Below, in pieces: positions 6,844-13,650 of a stretch of 14,104 nt of DNA. Made by a program: the position numbers and the translations under genes. The stretch is taken from the NCBI GenBank assembly GCA_938091985.1, contig CALKOE010000443.1:1-14104 (forward strand), in the 5' to 3' direction. The first letter of the stretch is position 1. Each line of letters starts with the position of its first letter. The DNA is from an uncultured Acidimicrobiales bacterium (GTDB lineage Bacteria; Actinomycetota; Acidimicrobiia; Acidimicrobiales; Aldehydirespiratoraceae). The notes under the pieces are model-generated. The model had not been told where the DNA came from and searched no databases. It saw only the letters and a list, made by a program, of their open reading frames with translations.

Positions 6844-7280
6844 GTGAGCAGCGTCGCCATGGCCTCGACCGCAAGCCGATAGCCGTCGCCGCCGAAGCCC
6901 GAAATGGAGCCCGTCGAGACCGGGCTGACCACTGACGTGCGCCGCCAGGGTTCGCGAGCGTCGGGGTTGGAGAGGTGCAGCTCGATGATCGGCCCGTCGA
7001 AGGCCGCCAACGCATCGTGGATCGCCCACGACGAATGCGTGAACGCGCCCGGGTTGATGATGATGCCGGCGTGGTTCTGACGGGCCGCGTGGATTGCATC
7101 GATGAGCGCGCCCTCGTGGTTCGACTGCACGTGCGCGATGTCGAAGCCGCGAGCCTCAGCCGAGGCGCTCGCCGTCTGCACGTGGTCGTCGAGCGTCGCC
7201 GTGCCGTAGATCTCCGGCTCTCGCGATCCGAGCAGATTGAGGTTGGGTCCGTGCAACAGCAGGACGGTGGGACGACTCAT
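6840..7280 (-). CDS. aroQ: 3-dehydroquinate dehydratase, type II
   Basis: AroQ dehydrates 3-dehydroquinate to 3-dehydroshikimate, the third shikimate step. The 146-residue length and flavodoxin-like fold fit type II, unrelated to the Schiff-base type I enzyme. Motifs run in order: HGPNLNLLGSREPEIYG with Arg20 and catalytic Tyr25, QSNHEG (52-57), INPGAFTHSS with Asn76 and His82, ELHLSN with His102, and AREPWRR with Arg109 and Arg113. These sit at a constant +1 offset from the well-studied Mycobacterium tuberculosis enzyme. The ATG overlaps the aroB stop (ATGA), and its own stop overlaps the pepQ GTG. It acts directly after AroB in the pathway as well as in the operon. Confidence 0.97.
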   Translation of the reverse strand: MSRPTVLLLHGPNLNLLGSREPEIYGTATLDDHVQTASASAEARGFDIAHVQSNHEGALIDAIHAARQNHAGIIINPGAFTHSSWAIHDALAAFDGPIIELHLSNPDAREPWRRTSVVSPVSTGSISGFGGDGYRLAVEAMATLLT

Positions 7281-8281
7281 CGGATGGCCTCCATGGCATC
7301 GGCGAGCACCGCACGCTCGACACCGACCACGGTTTCCACACCGTCGTCGCCATCGAGCACGAAGGTGATGCCGTCGATTGCTTTCTTGTCTCGGCTGAAC
7401 AGATCGAGCAACTCGCCGGGGTCGAGACTCGGCGGGAGCGAATGGGGAAGGTCGTAGGCCGAGAGCACACGCCGGTGCTCGGCTACGCGGGCCTCGTCGA
7501 CGCGGCCGAGCCGCAGCGCGACCTCACCCGCGTAGGCGATGCCGATGGCCACGGCCTCACCATGACGAAGGTCGTAGTCGCCGGCGGTCTCGATGGCGTG
7601 AGCGAGTGTGTGGCCGTAGTTGAGAATGGCGCGACGGCCACCCTCACGCTCGTCGGCAGCGACCACGTCGGCCTTGATCTGCACACACGCGGCCACTCGT
7701 TGGTCGATCTCGAGTGCGTCGAGGTGACCCCCACCGAGGAAGTGGTACTTCGCTACCTCTCCCATCCCGCTCTGGTATTCGCGGATCGGTAGTGTCTTCA
7801 ACATGTCGGTGTCGCAAAGGACCCCCGACGGCTGCCAGAACGCTCCGACGAGGTTCTTCCCTTCAGCGAGATTGACGCCCGTCTTGCCACCGATCGCCGC
7901 ATCGACCTGTCCGAGGAGCGTGGTCGACACGCTCACGAACCTGATCCCACGGTGGTAGATCGCGGCCACGAACCCCGCCAGATCCGTCACGACGCCGCCG
8001 CCGACGCCGACGATTGCATCCGCGCGTGTGAACCCTGCCTCGGCCATCTGCCGACAGATCTGCTCGACGACGGTGAGCGACTTTGCCGCCTCGCCGTTGG
8101 GCACGCAGATCACCTCATGGTCGACCCCCGGGTCGATGTCCCACGGGATCTCCGACTGGGTGATCACTGCCACCCGCTTCGCTCCCTCAGGGATCACTTC
8201 GGGAAGCATCTCCCGCACGCCCGCGCCCACGTGGACGGGGTAGCTGCGGTCAGCGAGATCGACCGACACGGTGATGGTCAT
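7277..8281 (-). CDS. aroB: 3-dehydroquinate synthase
   Basis: AroB converts DAHP to 3-dehydroquinate using bound NAD and a divalent metal. An N-terminal Rossmann-like half contains VGVGGGVVTDLAGFVAA (91-107) and STTLLGQVDAAIGGKTGVN (119-137). The metal ligands Glu175 (GMGEVAKY), His224 (NYGHTLAHAIE) and His240 (RHGEAVAIG) are all in the C-terminal half. At 334 residues it is some 25 shorter than common AroB proteins; much of the difference falls between EVAKYHF and QIKADVVAADE, where a helical segment is compact. The start ATG overlaps the aroK stop (ATGA), and its stop overlaps the aroQ ATG. The active site looks intact. Confidence 0.97.
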   Translation of the reverse strand: MTITVSVDLADRSYPVHVGAGVREMLPEVIPEGAKRVAVITQSEIPWDIDPGVDHEVICVPNGEAAKSLTVVEQICRQMAEAGFTRADAIVGVGGGVVTDLAGFVAAIYHRGIRFVSVSTTLLGQVDAAIGGKTGVNLAEGKNLVGAFWQPSGVLCDTDMLKTLPIREYQSGMGEVAKYHFLGGGHLDALEIDQRVAACVQIKADVVAADEREGGRRAILNYGHTLAHAIETAGDYDLRHGEAVAIGIAYAGEVALRLGRVDEARVAEHRRVLSAYDLPHSLPPSLDPGELLDLFSRDKKAIDGITFVLDGDDGVETVVGVERAVLADAMEAIR

Positions 8282-8796
8282 GCGGAAACACCCTCCATTG
8301 CCGCGACGATTGCATCGACGCAGTCGACGTGGCGCATCTGAGTGGTGTCGACCCGCAGGTCGGCCACCTCGAGATAACCCGGAGCGCGTTCGACGATCTT
8401 CTCTTGCAGCGTCGAACGCACATCCCCCTGCAACAGAGGGCGACCCCGGCCAGATCCGACCCGCTGGGTCAGCGCGTCGATCGAACCATCGAGCCAGACA
8501 ACGAACGCGTCAGAGTCTTGCAGCCGGGTCCGGTTGGACCCGCTGACCACGATGCCGCCGCCTGTGGAGACCACCGACCGCGCCGAGAGCGCTCGGGCCA
8601 ACGCCGCAGACTCGAGCTCGCGAAAGCGGTCTTCACCATCGCGGTCGAATATCTCGGGAATCGAACAGCCCGCTTCCTTTGAAACGAGATCATCAGTGTC
8701 GACGTGGGCAACGCCGATCCGGCTCGCGAGGGCGCGCCCGACCGTCGATTTCCCGGACCCCATGGGGCCGACAAGGACGACCGACCGTGCAGACAT
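8278..8796 (-). CDS. aroK: Shikimate kinase
   Basis: AroK phosphorylates shikimate at the 3-hydroxyl with ATP. The 172-residue P-loop kinase has Walker A GPMGSGKS (10-17), the shikimate-binding DTDD (33-36) and Arg58 in the RFRELE segment, the STGGGIV loop (77-83), the GRGRPLL lid (116-122), and Arg137 in ERAPGYLE. The ATG at 8796 lacks a Shine-Dalgarno sequence: the preceding bases are pyrimidine-rich (CTTCTCATC). A TACCCT -10-like box ends 7 bases before the ATG, so the message may be leaderless from a promoter in the 62-base gap. It begins the aroK-aroB-aroQ-pepQ-efp-nusB run. Confidence 0.96.
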   Translation of the reverse strand: MSARSVVLVGPMGSGKSTVGRALASRIGVAHVDTDDLVSKEAGCSIPEIFDRDGEDRFRELESAALARALSARSVVSTGGGIVVSGSNRTRLQDSDAFVVWLDGSIDALTQRVGSGRGRPLLQGDVRSTLQEKIVERAPGYLEVADLRVDTTQMRHVDCVDAIVAAMEGVSA

Positions 8797-8803
8797 GATG
8801 AGA

Positions 8804-8809
8804 AGGGTA
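8804..8809 (-). promoter_or_regulatory. Candidate -10 box for a leaderless aroK transcript
   Basis: TACCCT (8809-8804) fits TAnnnT and is followed by exactly 7 bases before the aroK ATG, which places the first transcribed base at or next to the start codon. No purine-rich ribosome-binding site lies upstream of this ATG, which fits a leaderless mRNA, a frequent arrangement in actinobacteria. No clear -35 is seen. The 62-base gap also holds two small dyads: GGTG-CGT-CACC (8812-8822) and TGACC-TGAAC-GGTCA (8847-8861, crossing the prepilin peptidase stop codon). Confidence 0.45.
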
Positions 8810-8858
8810 CCGGTGCGTCACCAGGCAGCCGGGATGGGTTTCGCGTTGACCTGAACGG

Positions 8859-9695
8859 TCAGAGGATCGATTCGGCGAAGAACACAACAACAACCGTGCC
8901 GGCGGCGAGCGCCGGTCCGAACGGCATTGACTGTGCGAGCAATCGCTTGGGCTGACCGTCTTCGGCCTCTGGGTCAGGAAGCACATCGCGGGCAAGCCGT
9001 CGTCGCAGGATGGCGATCAGCAAGCCACCGATCACTCCGATGAGGCAGGAGAGCAGCAATGCATAGAAGACGAGTCGGAACACGGGTGTCCACCCGACCC
9101 AAACGGAGCCGGCCGCCCAGCCCAGATGTAGGCCGAGCAGGAGAGAGAGCTTCACGTCGCCGAAGCCCATCCCGCGCGGCGAAATGAGATGCATCACGAA
9201 CAACAGTCCGGCGTAGAGCGCCATCCCGCCGAGCGCCTTCGTAATCGACGACGGATGGTCGATTCCGAACCCAGCGGCGACGATCGCAACCAGCGACAGC
9301 CCGAGCGCGGGGAAGACCAGCCGATTCGGGAGTCGGTAGACGTACATGTCGATCACGGACAGACCCGTGAGCGCCGTGACGAGGATCAGTGGCGGGAGCA
9401 GCGTCCACTCCCACCCGTAGTTCGCAGCAGCGGCCACCCAGAGCGCCATCGTCGCCACCTCGACCACCGGATACGCCGGTGTGATGCGATCGCCACAATG
9501 GCGGCAGGTGCCCCGTTGACGGATCCACGAGACGACCGGAATCGTCTCGCCGACCGACAACGGGTGCTCGCAATATGGACAGCGAGAACGAAGCGTCAGC
9601 GGCGTCTGGTCCGGGATCCGGTCGACGAGCATCGTTACGAAGCCGCCGACCACCAGCCCGAACGGGATAGCGAGGAGGATGACCAGGAGGTCCAT
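8859..9695 (-). CDS. Type IV prepilin peptidase (A24 family leader peptidase/N-methyltransferase)
   Basis: A24 peptidases cut the short leader from type IV prepilins at the inner membrane and, in the long form, methylate the new N-terminus. The 278 residues include an N-terminal hydrophobic segment (2-25), then the cytoplasmic loop with two zinc-binding CxxC pairs (Cys39/42 and Cys64/67) that marks the bifunctional form, followed by multiple membrane helices. The catalytic aspartates are Asp116 in VIDMYVYRLPN and Asp180 in GMGFGDVKL, both in the expected positions. A MPFGPALAAG segment (257-266) near the C-terminus is also typical. No pilin, PilB or PilC gene is in the window, so its substrates are encoded elsewhere. 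The ATG at 9695 lacks a clear ribosome-binding site and sits just after a 16-bp palindrome. Confidence 0.93.
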   Translation of the reverse strand: MDLLVILLAIPFGLVVGGFVTMLVDRIPDQTPLTLRSRCPYCEHPLSVGETIPVVSWIRQRGTCRHCGDRITPAYPVVEVATMALWVAAAANYGWEWTLLPPLILVTALTGLSVIDMYVYRLPNRLVFPALGLSLVAIVAAGFGIDHPSSITKALGGMALYAGLLFVMHLISPRGMGFGDVKLSLLLGLHLGWAAGSVWVGWTPVFRLVFYALLLSCLIGVIGGLLIAILRRRLARDVLPDPEAEDGQPKRLLAQSMPFGPALAAGTVVVVFFAESIL

Positions 9696-9701
9696 GGATG
9701 A

Positions 9702-9717
9702 GGGACCCTAGGGTCCC
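9702..9717. repeat. Perfect 16-bp palindrome upstream of the prepilin peptidase gene
   Basis: GGGACCCTAGGGTCCC is identical on both strands and ends 6 bases before the ATG at 9695. It contains TAGGGT (9711-9706), a TAnnnT -10-like hexamer lying 10 bases before the ATG. It could be an operator overlapping a promoter, or in RNA a 6-bp hairpin with a CTAG loop between the DUF4388 stop and the peptidase start. No U-run follows. The palindrome is certain; its role is not known. Confidence 0.8.
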
Positions 9718-9721
9718 CGGC

Positions 9722-10834
9722 TCAGCTGTCGACGGAGCCCAAGAACTTCAGCAGAAGTCCTCGGTTGACACTGTCGTCTTCGGCTTCGACGGCCGCCAGC
9801 GCAGCGTCGCGCTCGGCATCAGTCGTCGCCTTGGCGGCAGCAGCCACGGCCTTGGCGGCCTTGGGGCTCAGGTTGGCGAGCTGGCGAGCCATCTCGGCCG
9901 GGTCCAGTTCGTCGTCGCTGTCGGCCATTGCGGGAGCGCCGGCGAAGACATCTTCGGTCGTCGCCTCATCGTCATCAACGAAGTCCATCGAGAATTCGTC
10001 GAGCGGGTCGTTGTCGGCCGGGAACTGATCCGAAGCTTCGTCAGTCGAGGCCAGCGCAGCGAGGCTCGGCTCGGTGCTGCCCTCGAACGACTGCTCCTCC
10101 GCATCGTCGGAGCCGAATGAGGGAGCGTCGTCGAGTGCGTCGAGCTCATGCAGGAGGGCCTCGGGCTCTCCCGGGGTGGCGTCTTCGAACACCGGAGCTG
10201 CAGCCTCATGAGCCACAACCTCGTCGAGATCTTCTTCGGTCACAGGCTCCGGCTCGAAGCTGCCCGGAGTGGGAAGACCGGCCGGTTCATCGATGAACTC
10301 CACGAGGCTGAGCTCGAGCAGTTCCTTGACGAGGCGGCAAGAATCGATCTCGTTCAGCTCGAGCGCCTCGGCGACAGCACCGACCTGGGCGCCAGAACCG
10401 ATGGCGGCGATTCCGCTCCAGCGATGCTGGTCGACCATGACGTCGGGCCCCTCGAGTGCCTTGCAGAGTCCGACCCACACGTCGAGTGAGGGGATGACCT
10501 CTTCGATCGCTCGCCATTCCACGAGCATGTTCTCAGCCGCGCCGAGCACTGGCTCGAGCGCTGCCGGCGTGGACGCGTTGGGCGCCATGGCATCGGCTTC
10601 GAATGTGAACGAACCGGCAACGAAGCGAAGCAGGCCGAAGACCACTTCCTCGTTGCTGGGTTCCTGGGTGACGGCGGAGGCGAGCTCCGTCGCCACAACC
10701 TCACCGGAATCAACCCAAACGCTGCCCGAACCACGGTCACCAGTGATGCGGAGTCGTCCGGTCTTCGCAGTAGATGCGAGGAGCCGAAGTACGTCGGGTA
10801 GGGCAAAGGTGTCGAGTGTGCCCGAAAGCGCCAC
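9722..10834 (-). CDS. DUF4388 (PATAN-like) domain protein with acidic linker
   Basis: The N-terminal domain (about 1-82) begins SGTLDTFALPDVLRLLASTA and continues through KTGRLRIT and GSVWVDSGEVVATE. This is the DUF4388/PATAN pattern found in signalling and motility-related proteins of several phyla. Residues about 95-185 form a helical region ending in AEALELNEIDSCRLVKELLE and SLVEFI, resembling a small winged-helix unit. A very acidic, low-complexity stretch (about 186-312) probably acts as a disordered linker. The last 58 residues (DPAEMARQLANL ... LLLKFLGSV) form an alanine-rich helical tail. There is no signal peptide or membrane segment, so it is cytoplasmic. The start is GTG at 10834 with a strong GGAGGT site. 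Location next to a prepilin peptidase hints at pilus-linked regulation, but the function is not established. Confidence 0.8.
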   Translation of the reverse strand: MALSGTLDTFALPDVLRLLASTAKTGRLRITGDRGSGSVWVDSGEVVATELASAVTQEPSNEEVVFGLLRFVAGSFTFEADAMAPNASTPAALEPVLGAAENMLVEWRAIEEVIPSLDVWVGLCKALEGPDVMVDQHRWSGIAAIGSGAQVGAVAEALELNEIDSCRLVKELLELSLVEFIDEPAGLPTPGSFEPEPVTEEDLDEVVAHEAAAPVFEDATPGEPEALLHELDALDDAPSFGSDDAEEQSFEGSTEPSLAALASTDEASDQFPADNDPLDEFSMDFVDDDEATTEDVFAGAPAMADSDDELDPAEMARQLANLSPKAAKAVAAAAKATTDAERDAALAAVEAEDDSVNRGLLLKFLGSVDS

Positions 10835-10838
10835 GGTG

Positions 10839-10844
10839 ACCTCC
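10839..10844 (-). promoter_or_regulatory. Strong ribosome-binding site of the DUF4388 gene
   Basis: GGAGGT with a 4-base spacer fixes the GTG start at 10834. It is the best Shine-Dalgarno match in the window. The rest of the 61-base gap after aroE shows no clear -10 or terminator. Confidence 0.8.
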
Positions 10845-10895
10845 GAAGTCGTGCGAACACCTGACCATCGGCACGTCCAACCGGGGAAGTGAGGA

Positions 10896-11720
10896 CTACG
10901 AGAATTTGTTCTGGATCACCGAGCGCATCACCCCGACTGGCGCCGGCACGCCGGTCCAATGGGTGAATGCGATCGCTGCTTGATGCACGAGCATCGACAA
11001 GCCGTTGTGCGCCTCGATCTCCGCAGAACGAAGTGCGGCGAGCCACGCTGTCTCCAGCGGGTTGTAGACGAGATCAACCACTACCTGCCCACCGTGGAGG
11101 AGGGCTGGGTCGCACGGCATCGACCGGTCATCGCCCATTCCGACCGACGTCGCGTTGATCACCAGGTCGGCTGTCGCTACGTCGGCGACATTGCCCACTC
11201 GTCCGACATCGCCGGCCAAAGCGACGGCGATCTCAGCCTTCGCGACGCTTCGATTGACCACGGTGACCGCAGCCGCGCCGGCTGCCGCGCACGAATGAAT
11301 GACTGCCCGAGCGGCTCCGCCGGCACCGAGTATCGCCACCCGCTTGGCTCCGACATCGAAGCCGGCATCGTCACGAAGCCCGGCGAGAAAGCCGGCACCA
11401 TCGGTGTTTTCGGCCCGTATTCGTCCGTCGCTCATAGGCACCAGGCAGTTCGCAGCACCGAGCGCCGCGACAGCATCTGACACTTCGTCGGCCGCCGCCG
11501 CCACCGCGTCCTTGTGGGGCATGGTCACCGACATGCCGCCGATGCCGAGCGTCTTCATCGCGTCGACTGCTGCCGCCCCCGAGCCCGCCACCACTGGGAG
11601 GGCCACGAACGTCCAGTCGAGATCGGCCGCGGCGAACGCAGCGTTGTGAAGCGCGGGCGAGAGTGAGTGACGGACAGGGTCACCGATGACGGCGGCGACG
11701 GTGGTCTGGCCGCTGATCAT
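10896..11720 (-). CDS. aroE: Shikimate dehydrogenase (NADP-dependent)
   Basis: AroE reduces 3-dehydroshikimate to shikimate. The 274 residues are family length. The substrate domain has GDPVRHSLSPALHNAAF (13-29), catalytic Lys70 in SVTMPHK and catalytic Asp107 in ENTDG. The Rossmann domain has GAGGAARA (132-139) and NRS (156-158), the NADP-recognising segment, followed by NATSVGM (189-195), DLVYNPLET (216-224) and the C-terminal GLSMLVHQAAIAF with Gln247. The ATG at 11720 overlaps the mltG stop (ATGA). Its position after alaS-ruvX-mltG, apart from the aroK-aroB-aroQ group, is the same as in mycobacteria, so this shikimate gene is co-expressed with the ruvX-mltG group rather than with its pathway partners. 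Confidence 0.96.
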   Translation of the reverse strand: MISGQTTVAAVIGDPVRHSLSPALHNAAFAAADLDWTFVALPVVAGSGAAAVDAMKTLGIGGMSVTMPHKDAVAAAADEVSDAVAALGAANCLVPMSDGRIRAENTDGAGFLAGLRDDAGFDVGAKRVAILGAGGAARAVIHSCAAAGAAAVTVVNRSVAKAEIAVALAGDVGRVGNVADVATADLVINATSVGMGDDRSMPCDPALLHGGQVVVDLVYNPLETAWLAALRSAEIEAHNGLSMLVHQAAIAFTHWTGVPAPVGVMRSVIQNKFS

Positions 11721-13234
11721 CCGCAGCCGAGATCTTTCGCCACACAGATCTCGACATTGCGGTTGTGCTCTTCGAGCGTCTCGGCAAAGGAGTGGGAGCC
11801 GTCCTCGTCGGTGAGCACGTAGAACAACCAGTCACCGACCTCAGGATTGAGCGCAGCCTCGAGGCTCGCCTCGCCGGGCGCCGCGATCGGCGTGGGCGGA
11901 AGCCCTTGGTTGACCCGGGTGTTCCACCGGTTGGTGGCGTCGTCGAGCATCGACCGAGTCAGTTCAGTGCACGGCACGCCGGCGCCATAGCAAACAGAGG
12001 CATCGATGCCGAGCGTTTCGCCTTGCGCCAGACGGTTCCAGATGACACGGCTGATCTTCGGCCGGTCCTCGGGCACCTTGGCCTCCTCTTCGATCAGCGA
12101 CGCGATGATCACGATGTCGTATTCGTCGAACCCGAAGTCGGCCGCTTCGGCGGGAAGCCCGCCGGACTCGTCGAGAAGCCGCTCGATCCGGGCATCCATC
12201 TCGGAGGTCATCCGGGCGACCATCAACCGCTCATCGGTGATGTCTTGCTCGGGGACGTCGTAGAACGCCGGGAACATCAGCCCTTCTTGCGGGAAGAAGA
12301 TGGCGTTCTCCGGACGGAGGAACTTGGAGAAGAGGTCGGGGTCGCTCATCGCTTCCCGCAACTCCTGTTCGTCGAACAGGTCGTTCTCTTCGAGTAGACG
12401 CGGAATCAGCTGGGCGACGGTGAGCCCTTCGGGCACCCGAACCTGGAAGATCTCAGGGATGATCGGGCCTTCGGCGAAGACGGCGATCACCTGGTCGTAG
12501 GTCATGTTCTCGACGAGTTCGTAGTCGCCGGCCTGGAACTGCACCTCGGTGTCACACCCGAGGAATCCGGTGATCGTGATCTCGCCCCCGTTGGGCACGT
12601 CGCACCGGAGCCAGTAACGAAACACGGTCGCGTTGTTGATCACGCCGGCTTCGGCGAGATTCGTGGCGACATCGTTGACGGCCGCGCCGCTCTGGATCGT
12701 GAACGGAATCTCTTCGCCGTGGTCGCCGCCGGAATCGATCTGATCGTCGAGCCAGCTGTAGACGCGGTTGCGAGCAGTGACGATCACGAACAAGACGATA
12801 ACGACGAGCCCGATCACTCGAAGGAAGCCGCCCCAACTCGTCCGATAGCGGACCCAGTTTCGGTCTTCCGCGTCGTAGCGGGGGTCGACGAGCGGCGAGG
12901 CACCGGGGTCGTCCTCGAAGACGTATTCGACACCATCCGCGTCGTATCCGGCCGACACCACGACACCCGGAGGGGCGGCGTAGTCGGGCAGGGCAACGAT
13001 CGGAACCTCTTCGCCGTCGGGGCCGAGGGCGACCGGCGGCGGCGCCTGAGGAGCGGCCTGGGCGGGCCGAACAACGCGCGTCGCTGGCCGGCGGGGCTCG
13101 TCGGCCGGGATCAGCGGGAGGTCGGTGGCGCTCGGCGGAGTCGGTGGCGGCTTTGCTGCTTCCGGGATCTCTTCGTCGGCCTGGCCGGTGAGAAATGCGG
13201 CGAGACTTCGGCGGGGTTTGGGGGAATCAGCCAT
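11717..13234 (-). CDS. mltG: Endolytic murein transglycosylase MltG (YceG family)
   Basis: MltG cuts nascent peptidoglycan strands at the outer face of the membrane and is thought to set glycan chain ends. From the ATG at 13234 it has 505 residues: a long proline-rich, probably disordered cytoplasmic tail (1-135), one membrane helix (about 136-153), then the extracytoplasmic LysM-like and catalytic domain. Catalytic Glu382 lies in ASLIEEEAKVPEDRPKISRV; IDASVCYG and NQGLPPTPIAAPG follow as in the family. The six cysteines are all outside the membrane at 211/227, 415/422 and 497/504, suggesting three disulfides. The start is set by GGAGG (13247-13243) with an 8-base spacer; an ATG five codons upstream overlaps that site. 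It overlaps ruvX by 8 bases. Confidence 0.94.
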   Translation of the reverse strand: MADSPKPRRSLAAFLTGQADEEIPEAAKPPPTPPSATDLPLIPADEPRRPATRVVRPAQAAPQAPPPVALGPDGEEVPIVALPDYAAPPGVVVSAGYDADGVEYVFEDDPGASPLVDPRYDAEDRNWVRYRTSWGGFLRVIGLVVIVLFVIVTARNRVYSWLDDQIDSGGDHGEEIPFTIQSGAAVNDVATNLAEAGVINNATVFRYWLRCDVPNGGEITITGFLGCDTEVQFQAGDYELVENMTYDQVIAVFAEGPIIPEIFQVRVPEGLTVAQLIPRLLEENDLFDEQELREAMSDPDLFSKFLRPENAIFFPQEGLMFPAFYDVPEQDITDERLMVARMTSEMDARIERLLDESGGLPAEAADFGFDEYDIVIIASLIEEEAKVPEDRPKISRVIWNRLAQGETLGIDASVCYGAGVPCTELTRSMLDDATNRWNTRVNQGLPPTPIAAPGEASLEAALNPEVGDWLFYVLTDEDGSHSFAETLEEHNRNVEICVAKDLGCG

Positions 13235-13649
13235 GGGGCATGCCTCCATCGAGCCACGCCTGCAGCATCACAGCCGCGGCGACCTTGTCGACCACGCGGC
13301 GGCGGGCATCTGCCTTCATCTGCTGTTCCATGAGGGATCGCTCCGCGGTGACGGTTGTCAGCCGTTCATCGTAGGGAACAACTGGGACGTCAAGGGTGTC
13401 GCCCAGCACCTTTGTTTCCGCGAGGTACTTCTTCGCCTGCGGACCCATGGATCCGTCCATGTTGTAGGGCAGCCCGACCACGACGATCTCGGCCTCCCAT
13501 TCCACGACGAGATCTGCGATCTCGCGGTGTTCCCGCTGGCGATCGCCCGATCGTTTCAGCACCTCGATCGGCATCGCGAGCTTGCCATCGGAGTCGCTCA
13601 CGGCGACGCCGATCCGCTTGCTGCCCAGGTCAAGCCCCAGGGCTCGCAT
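13227..13649 (-). CDS. ruvX: Putative pre-16S rRNA nuclease / Holliday junction resolvase-like RuvX (YqgF)
   Basis: YqgF-family proteins have an RNase H-like fold. They are linked to processing of the 16S rRNA 5' end and, in mycobacteria, described as a Holliday junction resolvase. From the ATG at 13649 the protein is 140 residues, the family size. The acidic catalytic residues are Asp7 in LGLDLGSKRIGVA, Glu95 in YDERLTT and Asp121 in VDKVAAAVMLQ. The GLPYNMDGSMG segment (59-69) is also typical. Upstream in-frame sequence overlaps alaS and adds an unrelated basic, proline-rich stretch, so it is excluded. One base separates this ATG from the alaS stop. The alaS-ruvX-mltG-aroE order is conserved in actinobacteria. 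Confidence 0.94.
   Translation of the reverse strand: MRALGLDLGSKRIGVAVSDSDGKLAMPIEVLKRSGDRQREHREIADLVVEWEAEIVVVGLPYNMDGSMGPQAKKYLAETKVLGDTLDVPVVPYDERLTTVTAERSLMEQQMKADARRRVVDKVAAAVMLQAWLDGGMPHG
13243..13247 (-). promoter_or_regulatory. mltG ribosome-binding site inside the end of ruvX
   Basis: GGAGG with an 8-base spacer to the ATG at 13234. It lies within the last codons of ruvX and decides the mltG start, since the alternative ATG at 13249 would itself overlap this sequence. Confidence 0.65.
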
Positions 13650-13650
13650 G

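Noticed and set aside
5632..6882. 416-codon open frame on the plus strand opposite pepQ and efp
   Set aside because: It spans two genuine genes on the other strand and shows only Asp/Gly/Val/His-rich composition typical of an antisense reading.
6844..7029. 62-residue N-terminal extension of the M24 peptidase
   Set aside because: It overlaps aroQ in another frame and is arginine-rich; the GTG at 6843 gives a normal family length.
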